DNA from: Methylobacterium radiotolerans JCM 2831
Lineage (GTDB): Bacteria > Pseudomonadota > Alphaproteobacteria > Rhizobiales > Beijerinckiaceae
Length of the DNA stretch: 64,000 nucleotides
Assembly (NCBI RefSeq): GCF_000019725.1
Contig: NC_010505.1
Coordinates: 1,520,001-1,584,000 of the forward strand
Direction of reading: 5' to 3'
The position numbers and the translations under genes were made by a program. The notes under the pieces were generated by a model, which worked only from the letters and a program-made list of their open reading frames with translations, was not told where the DNA came from and ran no database searches. Numbering within the stretch: position 1 is the first letter of the stretch; each line of letters begins with the position of its first letter. This document shows, piece by piece, positions 45,592 through 54,010 of this stretch.

Positions 45592-47222
45592 TGCGCGCAG
45601 TCGCGCGCAAGGCCGCGCGCAAGGCCGCGCGCAAGGCCGCGCGCAAGGCCGCGCGCGAGGCCGCGCGCAAGCCCGCGTTCAAGGCCGCGCGCCTGCCGCG
45701 GCCGGGCTACGGGGCGGTGAGCCGCTGGTTCCTGGCCGCGGCGCTCGCCGGCCTGCTGGTGGCCGACCTGCAGGTCACGACGCTCCACCCCTTCGCCGAC
45801 CTCGCCCGGCTCCTCGGCGGCCTGATCCGGCCCGACTTCCCCGCCGTGGAGGGCTGGAGCGTCGTCTACACCGTGGCTTTCGCGATGCTGGGCGTCGGGC
45901 TCGGGGCCGGAGCGGGGCTGCTGCTCGCCGTCCCCTTCGGCCGCTCGCGCGCCGTCCGGCTCGCCTGCGCGGGCCTGCGCGCCGTCCACGAGCTGTTCTG
46001 GGCGCTGCTGCTGATGCAGGTCTTCGGCCTGTCGGCGACCACCGGCGTACTCGCCATCGCGCTGCCCTACGCGGGCATCTGCGCCAAGGTCTACGCCGAG
46101 CTGATCGAGGAGGCCGACCTCGCGGCGCTCCGGGTCCTGCCCGCGGGCACCGGCGCGGTCTCGGCCTTCCTGTACGCGCGCCTGCCCGAGGTGGCCGGGC
46201 GAATGCGCGACTACACCCTCTATCGCCTGGAATGCGGCCTGCGCTCCAGCCTCGTGCTCGGCTTCATCGGGCTGCCGACCATGGGCTTCGCCTTCGAATC
46301 CGCCTTCCGCCAGGGCCGCTACGCCGAGGCGGGGGCGCTGCTCCTGATCTTCTACGCGCTGATCGGCACGCGGCGGCTCTGGGTGCGCGCCCGGACCCTG
46401 CCCGTCCTGCTCGTCGGGTCCGCGCTGGCGCTGCCGGCGACGGTCGGCAGCGCGGCGGTCGGCCCGAGCCTCGCCCGCTTCCTCGGCCACGACGTCGTAC
46501 CGGCCCCGCTCCGGGGCGCGTCGCTCGCCGAGCCCGAGACCTGGGCGCGGCTCTGGTCGTGGCTGCGCCCGATCCTGACCGAGCAGGTCCTGCCCGGCAC
46601 CGCCCAGACCCTGGTCCTGGCGCAGGTCGCCCTGGCCGCCACCGCCCTCGGAGCCCTCGTCCTGTTCCCGCTGACCGCGCGGCGCTTCGCAGGCCCGGTC
46701 GGGCAGCCGCTGGGGCGGGCGCTCCTCGTGGTGGTGCGCTCCACGCCGGACTACATGCTGGCCTATGTGGGCCTGCAGCTGCTCGGCCCCTCGATGCTGC
46801 CGGCGATCCTGGCGCTGGCGCTGCACAATGCCGGCATCGTCGCCTACCTGATGGGCCGGCACGCCGACGCGATCCCCTACCGGGCGGACGCGCCGCGGGG
46901 CCTCGACCTCTACGCCTACGAGACCGTGCCGCGGCTCTACGGGCAGTTCCTGGCCTACCTGCTCTACCGCTGGGAGCTGATCCTGCGGGAGAGCGCGATC
47001 TTCGGGATCCTGGGAGTCACGACGCTCGGCTTCTACGTGGACGCCGCGATCTCGGAGCTGCGCCTCGACGTGGCCGCGGTGCTGATCGCCGCCACCGCCC
47101 TGATGACGGTGGCGGTCGACGCGTTCTCGCGGGCGCTGCGCCGGTCCCTGCGGATCGACGCCCTGCCGACCCGGCTCTCCGGGCCGCAGCCGATCACCGG
47201 GGCGGAGGCGGCGAACGGCTGA
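45591..47222 (+). CDS. ABC transporter permease, two permease domains in one chain (PhnE-like)
   Basis: 543 residues, about twice the length of a normal PhnE. Two complete transport domains are visible: the first with VHELFWALLLMQVFGLSATT and the coupling loop RMRDYTLYRLECGLRSSLVL followed by GFIGLPTMGFAFESAFRQGR, the second with VVRSTPDYMLAYVGLQLLGP and YGQFLAYLLYRWELILRESA followed by IFGILGVTTLGFYVDAAISE. A single chain may therefore build the whole membrane pore. The first 40 residues are an odd run of ARKA repeats, strongly basic, made by a 12-base DNA repeat. Last gene of the three-gene importer operon, followed by a hairpin. Confidence 0.9.
   Translation: MRAVARKAARKAARKAARKAAREAARKPAFKAARLPRPGYGAVSRWFLAAALAGLLVADLQVTTLHPFADLARLLGGLIRPDFPAVEGWSVVYTVAFAMLGVGLGAGAGLLLAVPFGRSRAVRLACAGLRAVHELFWALLLMQVFGLSATTGVLAIALPYAGICAKVYAELIEEADLAALRVLPAGTGAVSAFLYARLPEVAGRMRDYTLYRLECGLRSSLVLGFIGLPTMGFAFESAFRQGRYAEAGALLLIFYALIGTRRLWVRARTLPVLLVGSALALPATVGSAAVGPSLARFLGHDVVPAPLRGASLAEPETWARLWSWLRPILTEQVLPGTAQTLVLAQVALAATALGALVLFPLTARRFAGPVGQPLGRALLVVVRSTPDYMLAYVGLQLLGPSMLPAILALALHNAGIVAYLMGRHADAIPYRADAPRGLDLYAYETVPRLYGQFLAYLLYRWELILRESAIFGILGVTTLGFYVDAAISELRLDVAAVLIAATALMTVAVDAFSRALRRSLRIDALPTRLSGPQPITGAEAANG
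45603..45686. repeat. 12-nt tandem repeat, 7 units, at permease N-terminus
   Basis: Four perfect and three diverged units of gcgcgcaaggcc start at codon 5 of the permease gene and encode ARKA repeats. It is the longest such array in the window at 84 bases. Confidence 0.93.
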
Positions 47223-47247
47223 TCCGGGCGCAGCGGATCACGACGAC

Positions 47248-47273
47248 CGGGCGGTCACGACGGGGACCGCCCG
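47248..47273. terminator. Perfect hairpin between convergent permease and TonB receptor genes
   Basis: cgggcggtc, 8-base loop acgacggg, gaccgcccg: a perfect 9-bp stem in the 58-base gap between two convergent stops. Suitable as a bidirectional terminator; no T tract. Confidence 0.7.
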
Positions 47274-47280
47274 AGCCGCC

Positions 47281-49524
47281 TCACCACTTGTAGCTGACCT
47301 TCGCCAGCACCCGCCGGGCGTCGCCGTAGAAGCACGACACGTTCGACTGGCAGGAGGCGACGTAGCGCCGGTCGGCGAGGTTCGAGGCGTTCACCTGGAA
47401 GCGCCAGTTCTCGTAATCGTAGTGCACCTGCGCGTCGAACAGCACGTAGTCGGGCACCCGCAGGGTGTTGCCGACATCCGCGAACGAGCTGCCGACGTAG
47501 CGCACGCCGCCGCCGAAGCCGAAGCCGCGCCACGGCCCGAGCGGGATGGTGTAGTCGGCGAACAGCGAGGCCAGGGTCTGCGGGATGTTGACCGGCGTCT
47601 TGCCGACCCGCACCGGATCGGCGTCCCGGATGGTGGTGAAGTCGAACTTGGTGAAGGACGCCACGAGGTTGAGGCCGTCGGCGACGTTGGCGACGAGCTG
47701 CGCCTCGAAGCCGGTGGAGCGCACCGCGCCGACCTGGGTCTGGAAGATCGTGTTCACCGGGTTGGGGGTGAGCACGTTGTTGCGGTGGATGTCGAAGCCC
47801 GCCAGCGTCAGGAAGTAGCCCTGGCCCGGCGGCTCGAACTTGACGCCGCCCTCGACCTGATCGCCGGTATCGGGCCTGAAGGTGCGGTTGTTGATGTCCA
47901 CGCCGATCTGGGGCTGGAACGAGGTCGCGTACATGATGTAGGGCGCGAGGCCGAAGTCGAAGTTGTAGATCGCCGCCGCCCGGTAGGTGAAGGCGCTGTC
48001 GTTGCGGCCGTTGGTGTTGGCGGGGGTCAGGCGGTCGTAGACGGTGTTCTGGACGAAGTCCTGGCGGCCGCCGAGGATCAGGGTCAGCTCCGGGGTGAGC
48101 TTGATCTGGTCCTGGAAGTACAGGCCGACCTGCTGGAACGAGTTGGCGTTGATCAGGTAGGGCGAGGCCGAGACCGTCTGCGGACCGTAGATCGGCGCGA
48201 GGATGTTCAGGTCGGGCCCGGGGAAGCCCGAGGCCTGGTTGTCGTGGATCTGGAAGTTCCGGTACTCGACGCCCATCAGGAAGTCGTGGCGGAAGAAGCC
48301 GTCGGAGAACTTGGCCTCGGCCTGGGTGTCGACGTCGAGCTGCGCGATCTTGGCGGAATCCCGGAACAGGTAGCGGCCGAGCTGGGTCTGGAGCGGGTCG
48401 GTGTAGCCGAGCTGGCCGATGTAGGAATTCTGGAAGCTCTGCGTGTAGCCGTAGCGGGCGTTCTGGCGCACCGCCCAGGTGTCGTCGAAGACGTGCTCGA
48501 ACTCGTAGCCGATGAAGGCCTGGTCGCGCCGGAAGGTGTTGAAGCCGGCATCGCCGACGTTGAGCGAGCGCGGGATGCGCAGGCCGAGCACGGTCGGCCG
48601 GGCGGTGCCGTAGTAGGGCAGGAAGTTCGCCGTCACCGCCGTGTTGTCGTGCTGGAAGCTCGACAGGACCGTGAACTTGGTCGACCCGTCCGGCTTATAG
48701 GTGAAGGCCGGGGCGATGTAGTAGCTGTCGTCCGGCGCCCCCTGGACCTGGGTGCCGCCGTTGCGGGCGTAGCCGGTGAGCCGGGTGAACCAGTGCCCCT
48801 CGGCGTCGGCCGGGCCGCCGACGTCGAAGGCGGCGTAGCGCTGGTCGAAGGAGCCGCCGCCGACCTCGACGAGCCCGAACGGGGTCTCGGTCGGGCGCTT
48901 GCTGATCTGGTTGATCAGGCCGCCGGGATTGCCGGCGCCGAACAGCACCGCGGAGGGGCCGCGCAGCACCTCGATCCGCTCCAGCCCGAACGTGTCCACG
49001 CGGCTGTAGGCGAAGCCGTAGTTCAGGAGCTGCAGGCCGTTGAGGTAGAGGCCGTAATCGCTGACCACGAATCCGCGCAGCTGGAAGAAGTCGAGGCGCG
49101 TGTCGGCGCCGAAGGTGCCCGCGTAGGTGCCGGCGACGTACTGGGTCGCCTGGGTGAGGGTCTGGGCGTTCTGGGTGTCGAGCTGCTGCCGGCCCACGAC
49201 GGTGATCGATTGCGGGGTCTCGATCAGCGGCGTGTTGGTCTTGGTCGCGGTCGCCGAGCGCCGGGCCACGTAGCCGTCGATCGGGCCGGTCGGGCTCTCC
49301 GCGGCCCGCACGGGCGCGCCGGCGGGGACCCCGGAGGCCGGGCCGCCGCCCTGGCCGGTGACGCTCAGCTCCCCGAGCTGCACGCTGCCGCCGGCCGGCG
49401 GGTTGGCGCCGCCGCGGCGCGGCGCCGCGTCCTGGGCGAGGCTCGGCGCGGCCTGCGCCAGCACGGCGAGCGAGGCGCCGGCGAGCAGGGCGCGCAGGGT
49501 GGGGCGGGGGTGGACGGCTCTCAT
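47281..49524 (-). CDS. TonB-dependent siderophore receptor
   Basis: 747 residues. Outer-membrane ferric-siderophore importer. Signal peptide (LRALLAGASLAVLAQAAPSL), TonB-box-like LGELSVTG, plug domain with TPQSITVVGRQQLDTQNAQT and RIEVLRGPSAVLFGAGNPGG, LINQISKRPTETP, then a 22-strand barrel ending DARRVLAKVSYKW with the usual terminal aromatic residue. Most similar in layout to the FhuA/FoxA/FpvA hydroxamate group; the ligand is not determinable. No TonB or ABC importer genes are adjacent. An AT-rich leader with an Irr-like box lies upstream, suggesting iron control. Confidence 0.95.
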   Translation of the reverse strand: MRAVHPRPTLRALLAGASLAVLAQAAPSLAQDAAPRRGGANPPAGGSVQLGELSVTGQGGGPASGVPAGAPVRAAESPTGPIDGYVARRSATATKTNTPLIETPQSITVVGRQQLDTQNAQTLTQATQYVAGTYAGTFGADTRLDFFQLRGFVVSDYGLYLNGLQLLNYGFAYSRVDTFGLERIEVLRGPSAVLFGAGNPGGLINQISKRPTETPFGLVEVGGGSFDQRYAAFDVGGPADAEGHWFTRLTGYARNGGTQVQGAPDDSYYIAPAFTYKPDGSTKFTVLSSFQHDNTAVTANFLPYYGTARPTVLGLRIPRSLNVGDAGFNTFRRDQAFIGYEFEHVFDDTWAVRQNARYGYTQSFQNSYIGQLGYTDPLQTQLGRYLFRDSAKIAQLDVDTQAEAKFSDGFFRHDFLMGVEYRNFQIHDNQASGFPGPDLNILAPIYGPQTVSASPYLINANSFQQVGLYFQDQIKLTPELTLILGGRQDFVQNTVYDRLTPANTNGRNDSAFTYRAAAIYNFDFGLAPYIMYATSFQPQIGVDINNRTFRPDTGDQVEGGVKFEPPGQGYFLTLAGFDIHRNNVLTPNPVNTIFQTQVGAVRSTGFEAQLVANVADGLNLVASFTKFDFTTIRDADPVRVGKTPVNIPQTLASLFADYTIPLGPWRGFGFGGGVRYVGSSFADVGNTLRVPDYVLFDAQVHYDYENWRFQVNASNLADRRYVASCQSNVSCFYGDARRVLAKVSYKW

Positions 49525-49600
49525 GGTCCCTTGCCGGATGCGACGCTGCGGGCAGCCGGCCGCGCGCGCCGGATTCGCCCCCGACGTCTCAGCCGCGCTG

Positions 49601-49617
49601 TTTAGAATTGTGATAAA
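49601..49617 (-). promoter_or_regulatory. Possible iron-control element (Irr/ICE-like box)
   Basis: TTTAGAA-TTG-TGATAAA resembles the inverted ICE motif TTTAGAA-N3-TTCTAAA bound by Irr in alphaproteobacteria, with two mismatches in the second half. It sits 77 bases before the siderophore receptor start, inside an AT-rich stretch (49600-49660) that contrasts with the surrounding GC-rich DNA. Confidence 0.4.
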
Positions 49618-49753
49618 CTACTGTAATACTTGATCTTTCTATACACCGGACTACGGACAGCCGCGCGCGGCCGCAAGCGGCCTTCGCGCGGAAGGCGACG
49701 GCTGTTGCCGTAGCGACACGTATCGGTGGCGCGGCGGAGGCGGTCCCGCGGGG

Positions 49754-51097
49754 CTACTTCACGCGGCCCGCGAGCCAGCCGGCCAGGACGTCCGCGACGG
49801 CGTCGCTGTTCGTCTCCAGCATCATCATGTGGCCGTTGCCGTGGAGGCCCTGGTCGGCCAGCCGGACCACGTCCGGCCTGGCGCCGGCCTGGGTCAGGAA
49901 CGCGACGGTGCAGTCGTCGTAGGTGGCGTGGAAGGAGGCCTCCGCGGTCACCACCACGGCCGGCACCCTGGCGAGGTTCGGCAGGGTCCGGACCGGCTCG
50001 CCCTGCAGCCAGCAGCGGATCCGCCCGTCCGCCGCCCTGTCGGGCCTGGACTCGGATCCCTTGGCCTGCTGCGCCACCGTCAGGTCCTCGGGCGCCTTGA
50101 CCGGCGGGTCGAAGGTCAGCGGCATGCGGGTCAGCCCGTAGGCGCGGGCGCGCCCGTCGCCGGTCTTCTCCCAGAACTCCTTGCCGCCGCGGAACTGCAC
50201 GTCGAAGAAGGGCGGGCCGTTCGGCTCGACGGCGACGTGCGCCTTCACGAGGTCCGGCCGCGCGTCCGAGGCCGCCCAGCCGAACAGGGCCGCCTGGCCG
50301 TGGGTGACCAGGATCGCCGGCCCGATCCTGTCGAGGAGCGCCACCAGCGCGGGGTCGACCCATTCCTCGGTCTGCTGGCTGTTGGCGAGGAACGGGACCT
50401 GGCTCGCGAAGAACTGGTCGAAGGCAGCGTTGCCCTGCACGCCGGGCCCCTCCGGCCAGCGGGTGTGGAGCTTGGCCTGCGGGTAGAGGTCGTAGACCTC
50501 CGGGGCCGTGTGGGTGCGCTCCAGGCTGCGGGTCCCGAGCCGGTCGTAGGGGCCGTAGACCTCCGGGTTGGTGCCCGAGCGCCCGCGCCCGACCTGATCG
50601 ACCACGTAGACCTGGTAGCCCTTCTCGACGAAGCGCTGCACCCAGCCGGGGCGGCCGTCCGCGGTGGCGAGGTAGTTCACGCCGGTCTGGGCGAGGCCGT
50701 GCACCATCACCACCGGGTAGGGCTGCGTGATCCGGGCCGGGGTGCGCGACTGCACGAACATCTGGCCGACCATCACGGTCTTGTCGCCGAGCTTCTGGTA
50801 GCGGCCGCCGATGTAGAAGTAGCCGGCGCGGGTCACCGGCTCGGCCGGGCCCGGCTCCGCCGCCCGCGGGCGGGGCGGGCCCGGCGGGGCGGGCGCCGCC
50901 TGAGGCGCGGCATCCGGGCGGGGCGCGGGCTGGGACGGGACGGGCCCCTGGGCCCGGGCCGGCCCGGCGACCAGCCCGGCCCCCAGCCCGGCGGCCATCC
51001 CTGCGGCCAGCCCTGCGGCCAGGACCAGCCCCTGACCGGCGCGGCGCGCCGCGCGGGTGCCGTTCGCGATGCCGCCCGCGATGCCGCTGCCGGCCAT
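49754..51097 (-). CDS. Exported alpha/beta hydrolase-fold protein, nucleophile serine replaced by glycine
   Basis: 447 residues. A long alanine/glycine-rich signal peptide (VLAAGLAAGMAAGLGAGLVA) and a proline-rich spacer precede an esterase-like domain: oxyanion region YPVVMVHGLAQTGVNY, VYVVDQVGRGRSG, ARPDLVKAHVAVEPNGPPFF and a histidine in HGNGHMMMLETNSDA. The nucleophile elbow reads LVTHGQAALFGW; relatives have THSQGG or THSQ-[ST]-G, so Gly267 stands where the catalytic serine is expected. It may therefore be an inactive or repurposed homologue. ATG 51097 has a GGGAGAG ribosome binding site. A repeat of 12 bases lengthens the signal peptide. Confidence 0.82.
   Translation of the reverse strand: MAGSGIAGGIANGTRAARRAGQGLVLAAGLAAGMAAGLGAGLVAGPARAQGPVPSQPAPRPDAAPQAAPAPPGPPRPRAAEPGPAEPVTRAGYFYIGGRYQKLGDKTVMVGQMFVQSRTPARITQPYPVVMVHGLAQTGVNYLATADGRPGWVQRFVEKGYQVYVVDQVGRGRSGTNPEVYGPYDRLGTRSLERTHTAPEVYDLYPQAKLHTRWPEGPGVQGNAAFDQFFASQVPFLANSQQTEEWVDPALVALLDRIGPAILVTHGQAALFGWAASDARPDLVKAHVAVEPNGPPFFDVQFRGGKEFWEKTGDGRARAYGLTRMPLTFDPPVKAPEDLTVAQQAKGSESRPDRAADGRIRCWLQGEPVRTLPNLARVPAVVVTAEASFHATYDDCTVAFLTQAGARPDVVRLADQGLHGNGHMMMLETNSDAVADVLAGWLAGRVK
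50991..51026. repeat. 12-nt tandem repeat, 3 units, in signal peptide
   Basis: Three units of gcggccatccct or gcggccagccct (third diverged) encode part of the alanine/glycine-rich signal peptide of the minus-strand hydrolase. Confidence 0.75.
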
Positions 51098-51384
51098 GCC
51101 GTCTCTCCCGGATGCGCGCCGCTCCGCGCCGGCGCTTATTGCGGGAAACGCAACGTTCGGCCAGCCGGGAAAGCTGCGCGGTCCCGCGCGATCACGCCCC
51201 GGTCGGACGAAGCGTCGCGGTAACCTGAATCGCGGCCGAGCCCGGCCCTCCGCGCATGCCAGGCGCGACCGCGGCGGTGCTGGCGCGGCGCGGGCGGCGC
51301 GCCCACCTTGAGGGGGCACCGGCGCCGCCAGCGGCGCCCCCCGCCCGGATCGCCCGCGGCGGGGCGAAGCCAAGGACTCCCGCC

Positions 51385-51570
51385 GTGGATCCCGAAACCG
51401 CCAAGACCCTGGTCTCCGCCGCCCTGGTCGCCTCCATCACCCTGTTCAGCCTCGTCTCGCTCCAGGCGTTCGTCGCCCAGATCCTGGCCGACCTCCGCGA
51501 CGCCGGCTCCGCCCCGAAGGCCGTGCCGGTGCCGGTCCGCGCCGACCGACGGGATCCGCCGCAGGCCTGA
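51385..51570 (+). CDS. Small single-helix membrane protein (61 aa)
   Basis: 61 residues from GTG 51385, with an AAGGA site 9 bases upstream. One transmembrane helix (SAALVASITLFSLVSLQAFV) and a basic, proline-rich tail (KAVPVPVRADRRDPPQA). The high hydrophobicity with serine/threonine at helix positions is unlikely by chance. Unknown function. Converges with the acyl-CoA synthetase gene. Confidence 0.55.
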   Translation: MDPETAKTLVSAALVASITLFSLVSLQAFVAQILADLRDAGSAPKAVPVPVRADRRDPPQA

Positions 51571-51624
51571 CCGGCCCGCGACACCGGGGCCGGGCGTCGG
51601 GGCCCGATCCCGGCCCGGCGCCGA

Positions 51625-53262
51625 TCAGGCCCCGTCCTGCCGGGCCCGCTCCCGCAGGATGAACTTCTGCACCTTGCCGGTGGAGGTCTTGGGCAATTCG
51701 CCGAAGATGACGTGGCGGGGGAGCTTGTAGGAGGCCAGCCGCCCCCGGCACCACTGGATCAGCTCGTCGGCCGTGGGGGCCGCGCCGGCCTTGAGCTCGA
51801 CGAAGGCGCACGGGGTCTCGCCCCATTTCGCGTCGGGCCGCGCCACCACCGCGGCCGCGGCCACCGCCGGGTGCTTGAACAGGGCGTCCTCGACCTCGAT
51901 CGACGAGATGTTCTCGCCGCCCGAGATGATGATGTCCTTCGAGCGGTCCTTGAGCTGCACGTAGCCGTCCGGGTGCTTCACCCCGAGGTCGCCGGTGCGG
52001 AACCAGCCGCCCGCGAAGGCGGCCCGCGTGGCGGCCGGGTTCTTCAGGTAGCCGCGCATCACCACGTTGCCGCGCATCATCACCTCGCCGATCGTCGCCC
52101 CGTCGGCGGGCACCGGCTCCAGCGTCTCCGGGTCGCGGACGTCGAGGGCCTCGAGCACCGGGTAGCGCACCCCCTGGCGGGCCTTCTTGGCCGCCCGCTG
52201 GTCGGCCGCCAGGGCGTCCCAGTCGGCGTGCCAGGCGTTGACGACCGCCGGCCCGTAGCTCTCGGTCAGGCCGTACAGGTGGGTCACGTCGAACCCGGCC
52301 TCCGACATGCCGGCCAGCACCGCCTCCGGCGGCGGCGCCGCGGCGGTGAAGAAGGCGACGCGCCGGGGCAGGTCGCGGCGCTCGGCGTCGGGGGCGTTGA
52401 TCAGCATCTGCATGACGATCGGCGCGCCGCAGAGATGCGTGACCCCGTGCTCGGCCATCAGCCGGTACATCGCCTCCGCCCGCACCTGACGCAGGCAGAC
52501 ATGGGTCCCGGCCACGATCGACAGGGTCCAGGGGAAGCACCAGCCGTTGCAGTGGAACATCGGCAGGGTCCAGAGATAGACCGGGTGCTGGCCGAGCCCG
52601 CCCGTGATGACGTTGCCGAGCGCCAGCAGCGCCGCCCCGCGATGGTGGTAGACCACGCCCTTCGGGTCGCCGGTGGTGCCCGACGTGTAGTTCAGGGTGA
52701 TCGCGTCCCACTCGTCGTCCGGCAGACGCCAGTCGTGCTCCGGGTCGCCCCCGGCCAGGAAGGCCTCGTAGTCGGTCGCGCCGAGGCGGGCGCCCGGGCC
52801 GTCATATTCGGGATCGTCGACGTCGATCACGAAGGGCTTGGTGGCGAGCCCCTCCAGGGCCGCGGCGGCCGTCCGGGAGAACTCGCGGTCGGTGATCAGC
52901 ACCGCGGCCTCGCCGTGCTGCAGGCAGAAGCGGATCGCGTCGGCGTCGAGGCGGGTGTTGAGGGTATTGAGCACCGCCCCGGTCATCGGCACGCCGTAGT
53001 GGCACTCGATCATCTCGGGGGTGTTGGCGAGCAGCGCCGCCACGGTGTCGCCGCGGCCGATCCCGCGCGCCGCCAGCGCCGCGGCGAGGCGGCGCGCCCG
53101 GGCGTAGACCTCCCGGTAGGAGCGCCGCAGGGGGCCGTGGACCACCGCGACGTGGTCGGGGAACACCCGCGCGGCCCGGTCCAGGTAGAGCAGGGGCGTC
53201 AGCGGCTGGTGGTTGGCCGGGACGCGGTCGAGGTCGCGGTCGTAGATCGTGTCGCGGGCCAT
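51625..53262 (-). CDS. Acyl-CoA synthetase (AlkK-like, medium/long-chain)
   Basis: 545 residues, ANL superfamily. P-loop YTSGTTGDPKG, LPMFHCNGWCFPW, the A5 motif HLYGLTESYGPAVVNAWH, GDLGVKHPDGYVQLKDRSKD and the catalytic lysine in TSTGKVQKFILRERAR. The HCNGWCFPW and ESYGPAV-x-AWH signatures mark the AlkK/DmdB-like group that activates fatty or short branched/aryl carboxylic acids with CoA. Chain-length preference cannot be read from sequence. Isolated gene; a divergent partner is absent. ATG 53262 gives the usual length. Confidence 0.93.
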   Translation of the reverse strand: MARDTIYDRDLDRVPANHQPLTPLLYLDRAARVFPDHVAVVHGPLRRSYREVYARARRLAAALAARGIGRGDTVAALLANTPEMIECHYGVPMTGAVLNTLNTRLDADAIRFCLQHGEAAVLITDREFSRTAAAALEGLATKPFVIDVDDPEYDGPGARLGATDYEAFLAGGDPEHDWRLPDDEWDAITLNYTSGTTGDPKGVVYHHRGAALLALGNVITGGLGQHPVYLWTLPMFHCNGWCFPWTLSIVAGTHVCLRQVRAEAMYRLMAEHGVTHLCGAPIVMQMLINAPDAERRDLPRRVAFFTAAAPPPEAVLAGMSEAGFDVTHLYGLTESYGPAVVNAWHADWDALAADQRAAKKARQGVRYPVLEALDVRDPETLEPVPADGATIGEVMMRGNVVMRGYLKNPAATRAAFAGGWFRTGDLGVKHPDGYVQLKDRSKDIIISGGENISSIEVEDALFKHPAVAAAAVVARPDAKWGETPCAFVELKAGAAPTADELIQWCRGRLASYKLPRHVIFGELPKTSTGKVQKFILRERARQDGA

Positions 53263-53416
53263 CCCCGTCCTCCCGGCAATGTGTTGCCGGGACAGTAGCT
53301 TGCCGGAACGGGCGCGATCAATCGGTCCGGCGGGGCTTCCGCGCCGTCGACCCGGGGGCGCGGCGTGTCACGCCGCGTAGGCGGCCCGGTGCGGGCCGCG
53401 TGTCACGTCGCGTCGC

Positions 53417-53452
53417 GTGGCCCGCCCGGTGGCCCGCCCGGTGGCGCGCTCA
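53417..53452. repeat. 12-nt tandem repeat, 3 units, at 3' end of PAS gene
   Basis: Two perfect units of gtggcccgcccg and a diverged third overlap the stop codon of the minus-strand PAS gene. Confidence 0.85.
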
Positions 53453-54010
53453 GTGGCGCGGCTCGTCCTCGGGCTCGGGCAGGAAGCGGGCGAGCTCGAA
53501 GCCGATCTCGATCATCAGGTGCTCGATCCGGTCGGTGAGCGTCGGCCGGTGCAGGGCGCGGGCGAGGTCGCGCAGGGCGATGATGTGCTCGGCCATCCGG
53601 TTCACCACCCGCTCGCTCTGCACGAGGTTGGCAGCCTGCTCCTCGGTGCGGTCGATGGCGATGCCGCGCCCCCGGGTCGCCCCGCCGGCGGGGTCCCGCT
53701 CGATTCGGCCGCGCATCAGCAGCGTGCGGATCCCGGTGCGCGTGTCCGCCGTGCGGAACTCCGCCTCGACGGGACCGCCGGTCTCGGCCACCGCGTGGAG
53801 ATAGCTCTCGATCCGGACGCGGTCCTCGGGGTGGGTGCGGTCGAGGAAGGCCTCCAGGGAGACGCCGGCCGCGGCCGCCTCGGGGTCCAGGCCGAGCAGA
53901 TCCGCGAGCGAGGCCGAGAGCGCCAGCTGCCCCGCCCAGTAATCGTGCGCCCAGGTGCCGACGACGCCGGAGGCTTCCAGAATGGATTGCGGGATCGGGG
54001 CTTCGGACAT
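53450..54010 (-). CDS. PAS-domain signalling protein
   Basis: 186 residues. One PAS fold of the PAS_3 type: GVVGTWAHDYWAGQLALSAS, LADLLGLDPEAAAAGVSLEA, FLDRTHPEDRVRIESYLHAV and GGPVEAEFRTADTRTGIRTL, then a C-terminal helical region (QAANLVQSERVVNRMAEHII ... IEHLMIEIGFELARFLPEPE) that could be a dimer or output helix. No kinase, GGDEF or DNA-binding domain is fused, so it probably regulates a separate partner. Similar short PAS proteins are common in methylobacteria. ATG 54010 faces the AT-rich control region shared with the parA-like gene. Confidence 0.8.
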   Translation of the reverse strand: MSEAPIPQSILEASGVVGTWAHDYWAGQLALSASLADLLGLDPEAAAAGVSLEAFLDRTHPEDRVRIESYLHAVAETGGPVEAEFRTADTRTGIRTLLMRGRIERDPAGGATRGRGIAIDRTEEQAANLVQSERVVNRMAEHIIALRDLARALHRPTLTDRIEHLMIEIGFELARFLPEPEDEPRH

